Assembly (NCBI GenBank): GCA_934454005.1
Contig: CAKSGI010000120.1
Span: forward strand, 1-6,015
Length of the DNA: 6,015 nucleotides
Origin: an uncultured Eubacteriales bacterium
GTDB taxonomy: Bacteria > Bacillota_A > Clostridia > Oscillospirales > Acutalibacteraceae
Direction: 5' to 3'
In this document: positions 1-5,422 of the stretch, piece after piece
Layout: each line of letters opens with the position of its first letter
How positions within the stretch are numbered: the stretch's first letter is position 1
The notes under the pieces: generated by a model
The model's database searches: none
The model's input: only the letters and a program-made list of their open reading frames with translations
Told to the model about the DNA's origin: nothing
Translations under genes and position numbers: made by a program

Positions 1-210
1 AATTGGATCTTGTTTTGTAATAATGGTTTTGGTATTTAGAAATAGTAAATTAAAAGTAATATTGTAGTATAGATATATATTTTAATTAATTTATATATGT
101 ATTAGTATCTTAGCAGACTTAAGAATATAGGTGTATTGTAGTATAGAGTATGTTTATTATATTAATGTGCTGGTGCTTAAATAAGGCTTAATAATAAGGT
201 AATATAAATG

Positions 211-224
211 TAAATACGTATTTA
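211..224. repeat. 14-bp perfect palindrome TAAATACGTATTTA
   Basis: The sequence reads the same on both strands and is followed at once by a shorter relative, TAAATGTATTTA (226-237), so the two form an imperfect tandem pair. A dimeric DNA-binding protein site is possible. In such AT-rich DNA a palindrome of this size is only mildly surprising. Confidence 0.3.
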
Positions 225-557
225 GTAAATGTATTTAGGGCAGAATAATGGAATAAGAATACGGGTATTAATATTAGGATTGTAAAGCTGTTTATAATTT
301 GTGGTATTATTTTTTTGTTTTTATTTTAAGATTCATATTTATTCTTTTAAAAGTCTTTTATATTTTGTGTTTATTAAATTAGAATATAATAAAAGGAAGG
401 CATTAAAAGGAGTATATATATTTAGGATAGGATCTATAATATTAAGCAGGTAATAGAAAATAGGAATTGTAATCGGTAATATGGATATGTATATATAATA
501 TGTATTAATAGTGTGTGTGATTAGCGTATGTTAGTGTATAGTATATATGTGCTTATA

Positions 558-672
558 GGATGGGTGGAGTGGTAGGAGTGGCAAGGGTGCAGAGTGGTAG
601 AGTGGTGTATAGTGATAGGTTGGTTGGAGTGGGTGCGTTGGGTTGATAGTGGGTAGTAGGTTTGGTTGGGTG
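558..672 (+). other. G/T-rich tract with repeated AGTGG and GGG runs
   Basis: Positions 541-660 contain 56 G and only 4 C by hand count. The pentamer AGTGG occurs at 568, 577, 593, 601, 628 and 648. GGG runs lie at 562, 585, 631, 640, 651 and 668, with many GG pairs between. Four of these runs (631-670) could form a long-looped G-quadruplex, and two-tetrad forms are possible throughout. No reading frame or protein-like pattern is seen. It could be a single-strand-forming control element or part of a noncoding RNA. Confidence 0.55.
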
Positions 673-688
673 ATGATAAGTGTTTTAA

Positions 689-730
689 TGCCTGCAATAG
701 CTTAAAAACGACGGAAAAGGGTATCAGGCA
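689..730 (+). other. Small hairpin TGCCTG/CAGGCA
   Basis: TGCCTG (689-694) can pair with CAGGCA (725-730) across a 30-base A/G-rich loop. It marks the right end of the G-rich tract and is where C first reappears. There is no T-run after it, so it is not a terminator. It may be structural RNA or chance. Confidence 0.2.
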
Positions 731-861
731 GGATATATTATATTATGTTATATTATAGGTTCTATGCTAATTATTATATAATACTATATAAATAGTAATA
801 TTACATAATATGTTTTATATCTTTATATATATAAATAGAATACGTTTACATTATTATATAA
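731..861. other. Near-pure A/T tract
   Basis: About 130 bases with very few G or C, made of TATATA and ATTATT words; ATTATTATATAAT occurs at 770 and 850. No gene. Such tracts melt easily and occur at replication origins, but also widely in clostridial intergenic DNA. It lies between the G-rich block and the strong hairpin. Confidence 0.4.
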
Positions 862-915
862 TTTCCTTGAGGTAATATAACTAATATTATATTACCTCAA
901 GGAAACGTTTTTTCG
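862..915 (+). terminator. Strong intrinsic terminator, 19-bp perfect stem
   Basis: The arm at 862-880 (starting TTTCCTTGAGG) is perfectly complementary to 887-905, with a 6-base loop (881-886). CG and then a run of six T follow on the + strand, so it would end rightward transcripts. No coding gene lies upstream inside the window, so it either ends a noncoding transcript through the C-poor region or a transcript entering from the left. On the opposite strand the stem is not followed by a T-run. The stem is longer than most intrinsic terminators, so a protein-binding or replication role is also possible. Confidence 0.75.
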
Positions 916-1083
916 TTATATATTTTTATATTTAGGGGGGTTGGTTTATACTTTTGCCACTCTTTTTTATCCAGAATCCGCCCACAGCTGTTTCATTCAC
1001 ACCAAATAAATTTTCCTACACGACAAACTTAAACCAAATTTTTTTATACAATATTTAATAATTTCAATAAAAATGGCTATTTC

Positions 1084-1107
1084 TTTATCGAAAACGCTCT
1101 CGATAAA
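1084..1107. repeat. Inverted repeat TTTATCG-N10-CGATAAA
   Basis: Seven-base arms are exactly complementary around a 10-base spacer. CGATA/TATCG arms reappear at 1346-1361 with a 6-base spacer, so the CGATA half-site is used at least twice in this gene-free region. A dimeric regulator or recombinase-type site is possible; the function is unknown. Confidence 0.35.
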
Positions 1108-1197
1108 ATCCACATAATAACGTTGTTTTTGTTACTTTTATAAGCATTAAAAATACTCATATTTTATCAATAAATAAACATAAATAACGTCAAAAGT

Positions 1198-1222
1198 CAG
1201 TTATATCAACGGTTTAGACGAT
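1198..1222 (+). repeat. Direct repeat, copy 1 (CAGTTATATCAA...GACGAT)
   Basis: This ~25-base segment matches 1293-1318. Both begin CAGTTATATCAA, continue with a TTTA-containing middle and end in GACGAT; copy 2 has two substitutions and one inserted A. Their starts are 95 bases apart. Conserved ends with drift between them suggest a protein-binding site or iteron-like unit rather than chance. No third copy was found by eye. Confidence 0.5.
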
Positions 1223-1292
1223 ATTAAATAAATTTCAAGAAAAATATAAGTTTTATATTTAAAATAATGACACTCAAAAATGCTTTAAAACC

Positions 1293-1318
1293 CAGTTATA
1301 TCAATGATTTAAGACGAT
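1293..1318 (+). repeat. Direct repeat, copy 2 (CAGTTATATCAA...GACGAT)
   Basis: Second copy of the unit at 1198-1222, in the same orientation, with an extra A before GACGAT. Both copies are followed by an A/T run ending in TATAAAT or TAAATAAAT. Confidence 0.5.
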
Positions 1319-1472
1319 TAATTATATAAATATTAAAATAACATTCGATAGTTAATTATCGGAACTATATCTGTGCAAAACAAAGATATTTTTATACTTT
1401 TAAACTAATTGTATATAGAATAATGTTATTTGCTTAAAATTTAAGTCTTATAAAATATATTTCAAAAAAATA

Positions 1473-1501
1473 TTATTTTTTTTAATAATAGGTTCTATAA
1501 T
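1473..1501 (+). promoter_or_regulatory. Weak promoter candidate for the 1610 operon
   Basis: A perfect -10 hexamer TATAAT (1496-1501) lies 17 bases after TTATTT (1473-1478), a poor -35 match. Another TATAAT at 1515-1520 has no better partner. Transcription from either would run through the heptad cluster into the first gene, leaving a leader of about 90-100 bases. Only the -10 matches are convincing, and they are common in DNA this AT-rich. Confidence 0.3.
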
Positions 1502-1526
1502 CTGTAATCAAACATATAATTAAATA

Positions 1527-1562
1527 TAAGCAATGATAAGCAAAGATATCTAAAGTAAGCAA
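1527..1562 (+). promoter_or_regulatory. Three TAAGCAA direct heptads, operator candidate
   Basis: TAAGCAA occurs at 1527-1533, 1537-1543 and 1556-1562, starts 10 and 19 bases apart, close to one and two helix turns. The same heptad appears inverted (TTGCTTA) at 1430-1436. The cluster sits directly upstream of a gene for a ribbon-helix-helix-like protein. That family is known to bind arrays of short direct repeats and repress its own promoter, as omega of pSM19035 does on 7-bp repeats. Autoregulation is therefore a reasonable inference. Confidence 0.45.
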
Positions 1563-1609
1563 AGGTTTAGCTTAGAATTGTTAATTAATATTTTAAAGGA
1601 GTTTTAATT

Positions 1610-1774
1610 ATGGCAAAGAGATTAGTAATACCAGTAGAGTTTTCACAAATAAAAGAGGAGGACATACAATTATATTTAAAACTAAAAAGCTTTGATAAAC
1701 CAGGAGCAATAATCAAAGATATATTAAAAGGAAGATTGCCATTATCAATACTACAAGAAAAAGAGGAAAAGTAA
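1610..1774 (+). CDS. Small ribbon-helix-helix-like protein, 54 aa
   Basis: Starts at ATG with AAAGGAG 8 bases upstream, a strong ribosome site. The protein has a short basic strand-like start (KRLVIPVEF, residues 3-11), an acidic turn, a helix around 16-28 (EEDIQLYLKLKSF) and a second around 31-41 (PGAIIKDILKG). This strand-helix-helix order and size fit a ribbon-helix-helix DNA-binding dimer of the kind common on Gram-positive plasmids, where they control copy number, partition or transfer operons. The stop codon overlaps the next ATG (TAATG), so the next protein is translationally coupled. Three TAAGCAA heptads just upstream are a natural target. The fold is inferred from the pattern only; it could instead be a small structural protein of the export system. 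Confidence 0.6.
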   Translation: MAKRLVIPVEFSQIKEEDIQLYLKLKSFDKPGAIIKDILKGRLPLSILQEKEEK

Positions 1775-2241
1775 TGTTAGAAATATCAGTTCACAGAAAC
1801 GGAAAAAAACTTATTGATTATAAAAAAAAGAGTTTTAAAAATACTAAACTATATAGCTCAACATTAGGTCTTGCATTAATAGGTATGAGTGAAGTGTCAA
1901 ATATAGAGAATTTAAATTTAAATGTAATAGATAATATGAAAGAAAAAGTAACTGATAGTGATTGGTATACAATGATAGAATTTTTTAAGAACATTAATAA
2001 CTTTATAAAGAATTTTGTTTGGTGTATCAACAATCCTTTAAATGCTTTACTTATATTCTTACAATGGTTACAGCCACTGCTTTTAATATTATGTTTATTA
2101 ATTTCTAGTGTCGGAGTTATAAGTTATATGTGTGGAAGTGATAAAATATTTGGAGCTACGCCAGGGCAATTAATAAAAAATCCTATACTGACATTCTTAT
2201 TATTTCAAATATTAGTATATTCTCTAACTTTAGCTTTATGA
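1774..2241 (+). CDS. Membrane protein of the transfer cluster, 155 aa
   Basis: ATG overlaps the previous stop by one base and has AAGAGG 7 bases upstream, so it is probably made by coupled translation. Residues 1-25 are lysine-rich, 26-38 form a short hydrophobic stretch (LYSSTLGLALIGM) like a weak signal or anchor segment, and 40-85 are polar with helical character. Residues 91-117 form a long hydrophobic segment and 137-155 a second one ending at the C-terminus. The start LEISVHRNGKKL resembles the start of the 139-aa pilin-like protein downstream (EISIIINGEPL). The layout (basic leader, hydrophobic core, two C-terminal membrane helices) suggests a related small membrane subunit, perhaps VirB2- or VirB3-like. 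I do not recognise the family; membrane location is secure, role inferred. Confidence 0.6.
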   Translation: MLEISVHRNGKKLIDYKKKSFKNTKLYSSTLGLALIGMSEVSNIENLNLNVIDNMKEKVTDSDWYTMIEFFKNINNFIKNFVWCINNPLNALLIFLQWLQPLLLILCLLISSVGVISYMCGSDKIFGATPGQLIKNPILTFLLFQILVYSLTLAL

Positions 2242-2247
2242 TTGAAA

Positions 2248-2275
2248 TTGTTATTCAATGTTTGAAAAATATAAA
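2248..2275 (+). promoter_or_regulatory. Rightward promoter candidate for an antisense RNA
   Basis: TTGTTA (2248-2253) and TATAAA (2270-2275) are 16 bases apart, giving a start near 2282, just after the membrane-protein stop. The transcript would run through the sequence complementary to the 3' end of the leftward peptide mRNA. In AT-rich DNA such hexamers arise easily; position is the main argument. Confidence 0.35.
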
Positions 2276-2276
2276 C

Positions 2277-2310
2277 AAAAAACCTAAATCTACCTAAACA
2301 TAGACTTAGG
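2277..2310 (-). terminator. Leftward intrinsic terminator
   Basis: On the - strand, CCTAAGTCTA (2310-2301) pairs with TAGATTTAGG (2292-2283) over 10 bp, including one G-U pair, around an 8-base loop, and six T follow (2282-2277). On the + strand the same stem has an A-C mismatch and no T-run. The structure therefore serves leftward transcripts, implying a gene on the - strand to its right: the 26-codon peptide gene. Confidence 0.75.
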
Positions 2311-2400
2311 CTATATTACTCTAAGCGCTACCCGTTTACACGTGAATACGTTAGAGTATATGCTAGAAATCTCTAAAATATTCATATTTTTACCTATTTT
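2282..2400 (+). ncRNA. Possible antisense RNA (antitoxin candidate)
   Basis: Inferred transcript from the promoter at 2248-2275, overlapping the 3' untranslated part of the leftward peptide mRNA. Three complementary hexamers, CTCTAA (2319-2324), TTAGAG (2351-2356) and CTCTAA (2371-2376), allow two mutually exclusive hairpins. A weak all-A/T hairpin (2375-2390) followed by T-rich sequence could end it, but no clear rightward terminator is seen. Readthrough from the upstream operon would also be antisense here. Both ends are guesses. Confidence 0.3.
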
Positions 2401-2412
2401 TAAAAATAAATA

Positions 2413-2493
2413 TTATTTTATTAATAATGGAGCGACTTTAACTGAAAATTCAGCCACTGCATAAGCAAATATATATCCCCATACAAAACTCAT
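2413..2493 (-). CDS. 26-aa hydrophobic peptide, type I toxin-like
   Basis: Too short for routine gene calling, but well equipped: on the - strand GTGAGGTG lies 6 bases before ATG, a promoter-like pair (TTTAAA-17-TATAAT) lies 30-70 bases upstream, and an intrinsic terminator lies about 100 bases after the stop. The peptide begins MSFVWGYIFAYAVA and ends VAPLLIK: one membrane-spanning stretch with a single glutamate in the middle and lysines near the C-terminus. The predicted mRNA is about 250 bases with a structured 3' end. Size, membrane nature, compact transcript and apparent convergent RNA match type I toxins of Gram-positive plasmids and prophages. I cannot assign it to a named family. A regulatory or membrane-accessory peptide is the alternative. 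Confidence 0.55.
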   Translation of the reverse strand: MSFVWGYIFAYAVAEFSVKVAPLLIK

Positions 2494-2531
2494 AATTAAC
2501 ACCTCACTTTAAAATTAAATTGTTGTGGAGA

Positions 2532-2560
2532 ATTATATTTATAGTATTGTCAATTTTAAA
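2532..2560 (-). promoter_or_regulatory. Leftward promoter candidate for the peptide gene
   Basis: Read on the - strand, TTTAAA (2560-2555) and a perfect TATAAT (2537-2532) are separated by 17 bases, giving a start near 2525 and a leader of about 30 bases before the peptide ATG. A TTGACA also lies here (2553-2548) but is only 10 bases from the -10, too close to act with it. The promoter overlaps DNA just upstream of the rightward pilin-like gene. Confidence 0.45.
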
Positions 2561-2590
2561 AATAAATATACACGTAAAGGAGAATAAATT

Positions 2591-3010
2591 ATGGAAATTT
2601 CAATAATCATCAATGGTGAACCTTTATTTAAGAAAAGAAGATATAGAAATAGAGAGGAGTTACGAACATTAGATAGAGTTGCAGGTAAGATATTAAACAA
2701 CAATAAAGCTAAAACATTCTTTGTTTTTATGATAGCTTGTTCGTTATTTGTTTTTACTCCTCATGAAATAGCTTATGGTGGAACATTTGATCCTACCAAA
2801 ATAGATGAAGTTGGAAAGACATTTTTGACAATAATTCAAAAGGTAGGATATTGGGTTTGTATCATTATGGCAACCAAAGAAATATTATCTGAATTAATGC
2901 ATGGTACATTAAAAAATGTAGGACAGGTAATTATGAAATATAGTGTAGCTTTTGGAACATTATTTGCTTTACCTTGGATTTTTGATTTAATAATTGATAT
3001 TTTTTCATAA
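2591..3010 (+). CDS. VirB2/CagC-like pilin candidate, 139 aa
   Basis: ATG follows AAAGGAG at 8 bases spacing. The protein has a long, strongly basic leader (residues 1-41, with KKRRYRNR), a hydrophobic core (42-56, KTFFVFMIACSLFVF) and a plausible signal-peptidase site after AYG (61-63). The remaining ~76 residues carry two membrane segments, about 76-94 and 117-137. A long leader, a short mature protein and two hydrophobic helices are typical of VirB2-type pilins and of the CagC-like family of Gram-positive conjugation systems. The end, with Pro-Trp (128-129) followed by an acidic hydrophobic helix, also fits. It lies just before the VirD4-type ATPase, as expected in a type IV secretion operon. 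The N-terminal motif EIS-x3-NG-xx-L is shared with the 155-aa protein. The family call rests on architecture, not alignment. Confidence 0.6.
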   Translation: MEISIIINGEPLFKKRRYRNREELRTLDRVAGKILNNNKAKTFFVFMIACSLFVFTPHEIAYGGTFDPTKIDEVGKTFLTIIQKVGYWVCIIMATKEILSELMHGTLKNVGQVIMKYSVAFGTLFALPWIFDLIIDIFS

Positions 3011-3017
3011 GTAATAA

Positions 3018-3043
3018 GGGCTACCTTGATTCAAAGGTGGCTC
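3018..3043 (+). promoter_or_regulatory. Intercistronic hairpin between pilin-like and ATPase genes
   Basis: GGGCTACCTT (3018-3027) pairs with AAGGTGGCTC (3034-3043) over 10 bp including two G-T pairs, with a 6-base loop. It begins 7 bases after the upstream stop and ends 3 bases before the ATPase ribosome site. There is no T-run, so it is not a standard terminator. It could shield the 3' end of the pilin message, giving more subunit than ATPase, or limit ATPase translation. Confidence 0.55.
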
Positions 3044-3061
3044 ATTAAGGAGGAATTTGTA

Positions 3062-5422
3062 GTGTTATCATTAATAAAGAAAAAAGATACTTCAATGCCA
3101 TTAGATAAATTTTTTAAATTAGTAAAACCAAAATATGTTTACCTTAAAATAACACCTCATAAATCGATTAGGAATTATAATTCTAGCAATATAGCTAAAT
3201 CAATAGCTTTGTCATATAAATCCATTAATAAACTTATAAAGATCGAGCAAAAAAAACTGTGGTTAGAAACTCAGTTTAAGGTTAGTTATATAATAGACAT
3301 TGAAAACAAAAATGCTAATTTTTATTTTATAGTGCCTGATGTATTCAAAACGATTATATTAGAAAAGTTAGCTGAAATATGGAGCAAATGTACAGTTGAA
3401 GAAGTAGAGCCAATAAAAGAGTTTTCGACTAAAGCTACAAGATATCAAATGTTTTACAAAAAAGACGATGCATTTTCTTTAGATGTAAACAAATCTTCAA
3501 ATGAACCTTTAAATTCAATATTAAACGTAGTAGATATAATGCAAGAAAACGACAGAGTGTTAATAGGATATAATTTCCATCCAACTTCCCAATTTGGTTG
3601 GAAAGAAAGATATGATAAAACTATTACTGAATACAAAGAAGGTAAACCAGTTGAAAAAGATAGGTTGAGTTTTAATTATATTGCCAAAATGACGCTACAT
3701 GTATTTGTTGAGATTATAGATATAGTGGTTAGTACAATAGATGATTTATTAAGTTCTAAGATTAAGAAAAAAGGCAATGAATATGTAGGGTTAGCTGAAG
3801 CTTTGGCAACAGCTTTAGATACAAATAGAGAACTATCTTCTCAAACGAAGAGAAAGAAAGATCAAATAGTATTAGATACAGAAATAGCCTTAATAAGTGA
3901 AAGTACAGATAAAACTAGAGAATATAATAATATTAATGCGGTTGCAACAGCCTATAGGTCTTTAGACGGTGATAATGAGTTAATATATAAACTTATACCT
4001 GCAAAAAACAAATTCGGCATTACAGATAAAACATGGGGATTGAAAACAAGTCAGTTATCTACAGATGAATGCCAGAACTTTATACAGATCCCAGGGAAAG
4101 AATTAATGAATCAAATTGGCATAAAACATATAAACATAGAAGAAATGCCTGTGCCTGATGAATTAAGAAACGGATATATTTCTTTAGGGGATTGCACTTA
4201 CAAAGGTGATAAATGCAAGGCTTATTTAAGTGATGATAAAGAAGTTAGAAGATTAGGATTAGCATTACTAAGTCGACAAGGTGGAGGGAAAACAACTTAT
4301 TTATGTAATTACGCTAATAATGTAGCTAAGAAAAAAGAAAATTTAGTACACATAGACTTTATAAAAAATTGTGAAGCTAGTAAGACTATTGAAAATTCTA
4401 TAAAAGACAAAGATAATGTTATTATAATGGATTTCTCTACAGAGGAAGGTTTACAATCTTTGGCTTATAATGAAGTTAGATTTACTGAGAATATGGATTG
4501 GTTTGAAAAACAAGCAATAGCAAATATGAAAACCGAACAAACTTTAACTCTAATGAATGCAGTTAATACAAATGGTGAGCCTTTAACTAACAAAATGGAA
4601 AGATATTTCTGTGCGGTTTGTGATATTGTGTATCTAGTAAATGATAATGCTACACTAAAAGATATTATAAGATGTTTACAGGATCATGTATATAGAGATG
4701 AGATATTACAGGCTATACCAGAAGAAATAAAAGGGGATTTATCAGAAGAAATATTGGCAGTACAGTCTTTGGATGAATGGTCGAAAGGTACTAAAAACAA
4801 TGAACCTGAAAAGGTAGGTACAAAAGAGTCTAAAATAGAGGGTATTTTAGATAGGGTTAATTTATTAAGAAGGGATTTTTATTTAAAAAAGATGGTTAAT
4901 AAATCTCCTAAGAACAATGTTAATTTTGTTGAAGCTTTAAATAGCGGTAAGATGATATTAGTACGTATGCCACAATATAAATTTAAGGATTATGTTAAAA
5001 ACGTAATAACCACATTTATAATAACAAAATGTTGGTTGGCTTGCGAATTAAGGGGAGAACAAGAGTTCCCATTATTAACTCATATAGCAATTGACGAAAT
5101 TAGCCAAACTAAGACAGCAGAAAAATACATGGAAAGTAAATTGACACAAACAAGAAAGTTTGGCGTGAAGTTTGTTATATGTGGGCAATATTTAAATCAA
5201 TTAGATAGAGATACTATATATTCCTTAAAAGGAGCTGGTTTCTCGTTTATGTTATTAAGGGGAGCTATAAAAGAGGATTTTAATTACCTTAAAGATGAAA
5301 TGAATGGTAGCTTCGAATATGAGGATCTAAAGAGTTTGCCACCTTATCATAGTTTGAATATTATAGAAACTACAGAAGGTAAATCATGTTTTGTAACTAA
5401 ATTACCTCCAAAACTAAAATAA
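3062..5422 (+). CDS. VirD4/HerA-type transfer ATPase, 786 aa
   Basis: Start chosen at GTG 3062 because AAGGAGG lies 8 bases before it; an in-frame TTG at 3026 lies inside the hairpin and has no ribosome site. The N-terminal ~330 residues are mostly soluble and of the type found in Gram-positive and archaeal conjugation ATPases; an amphipathic stretch (about 210-230) may touch the membrane, but no clear membrane anchor is seen. The motif LSTDE (332-336) resembles the conserved LxxxE segment before the ATPase core. Walker A is SRQGGGKTT (404-412), with Ser for the usual first Gly; Walker B is HIAIDE with D678-E679; the sensor glutamine is in ICGQ (Q709). Such ATPases pump DNA or protein through type IV secretion channels or package DNA. 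Following a pilin-like gene, a coupling or channel ATPase is most likely. ATPase class is secure; VirD4 versus VirB4-like role less so. Confidence 0.85.
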   Translation: MLSLIKKKDTSMPLDKFFKLVKPKYVYLKITPHKSIRNYNSSNIAKSIALSYKSINKLIKIEQKKLWLETQFKVSYIIDIENKNANFYFIVPDVFKTIILEKLAEIWSKCTVEEVEPIKEFSTKATRYQMFYKKDDAFSLDVNKSSNEPLNSILNVVDIMQENDRVLIGYNFHPTSQFGWKERYDKTITEYKEGKPVEKDRLSFNYIAKMTLHVFVEIIDIVVSTIDDLLSSKIKKKGNEYVGLAEALATALDTNRELSSQTKRKKDQIVLDTEIALISESTDKTREYNNINAVATAYRSLDGDNELIYKLIPAKNKFGITDKTWGLKTSQLSTDECQNFIQIPGKELMNQIGIKHINIEEMPVPDELRNGYISLGDCTYKGDKCKAYLSDDKEVRRLGLALLSRQGGGKTTYLCNYANNVAKKKENLVHIDFIKNCEASKTIENSIKDKDNVIIMDFSTEEGLQSLAYNEVRFTENMDWFEKQAIANMKTEQTLTLMNAVNTNGEPLTNKMERYFCAVCDIVYLVNDNATLKDIIRCLQDHVYRDEILQAIPEEIKGDLSEEILAVQSLDEWSKGTKNNEPEKVGTKESKIEGILDRVNLLRRDFYLKKMVNKSPKNNVNFVEALNSGKMILVRMPQYKFKDYVKNVITTFIITKCWLACELRGEQEFPLLTHIAIDEISQTKTAEKYMESKLTQTRKFGVKFVICGQYLNQLDRDTIYSLKGAGFSFMLLRGAIKEDFNYLKDEMNGSFEYEDLKSLPPYHSLNIIETTEGKSCFVTKLPPKLK

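Larger units (their letters stand above)
1..730. other. Gene-free, C-depleted leader region
   Basis: No reading frame with a ribosome site is seen on either strand; TAG, TAA and TGA are dense in all + frames. Cytosine is very rare on the + strand: by hand count positions 1-660 hold 23 C against 154 G, while A and T look roughly balanced. The bias is continuous over the stretch rather than confined to one motif. It contains a 14-bp perfect palindrome (211-224), the G/T-rich block (558-672) and a small hairpin (689-730). It could be a long untranslated transcript, a decayed gene or a replication/transfer control region; nothing in it lets me choose. Confidence 0.6.
941..1609. other. Gene-free region with reversed base bias
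   Basis: No supported gene on either strand; the few frames under 30 codons lack ribosome sites. After the G6 run at 935-940 the + strand becomes C-rich and G-poor: 951-1200 holds 49 C and 18 G by hand count, the opposite of the left side. From about 1200 the bias disappears. Within it are a DnaA-box-like TTATCCAGA (967-975, one mismatch), an inverted repeat (1084-1107), a diverged direct repeat (1198-1222 and 1293-1318) and the heptad cluster before the first gene. Confidence 0.5.

Noticed and set aside
61..147. 13-bp direct repeat ATTGTAGTATAGA at 61 and 135
   Set aside because: At this base composition several 13-base repeats are expected by chance in 6 kb.
967..1114. DnaA-box-like TTATCCAGA (967) and AAATCCACA (1106) as evidence of an origin
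   Set aside because: Only two imperfect matches are present, and the base bias changes in the direction expected of a terminus; not enough to call an origin.
1058..1170. Short frames of under 30 codons on both strands in the C-rich region
   Set aside because: None has a ribosome site or a protein-like pattern.
1198..1318. CRISPR array
   Set aside because: Only two diverged copies with a ~70-base gap and no cas genes.
755..1498. ATAGGTTCTAT at 755 and 1488 as possible attachment-site repeats
   Set aside because: Eleven-base matches are common by chance in DNA this AT-rich, and no integrase or tRNA end is seen.
1818..2033. 71-codon frame on the - strand
   Set aside because: It is opposite the 155-aa membrane protein, has no ribosome site, and its composition mirrors the + strand gene.
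2311..2385. 24-codon frame on the - strand, ending CKRVALRVI, within the 3' region of the peptide mRNA
   Set aside because: Only a weak AGG lies before its ATG, and the frame ends at the terminator stem; the sequence is better explained as structured untranslated RNA.
3026..3061. TTG 3026 as start of the ATPase
   Set aside because: It falls in the loop side of the hairpin with no ribosome site; AAGGAGG before GTG 3062 is far better.
3454..3636. 60-codon frame on the - strand
   Set aside because: It lies wholly within the ATPase gene on the other strand, with no supporting start signals.
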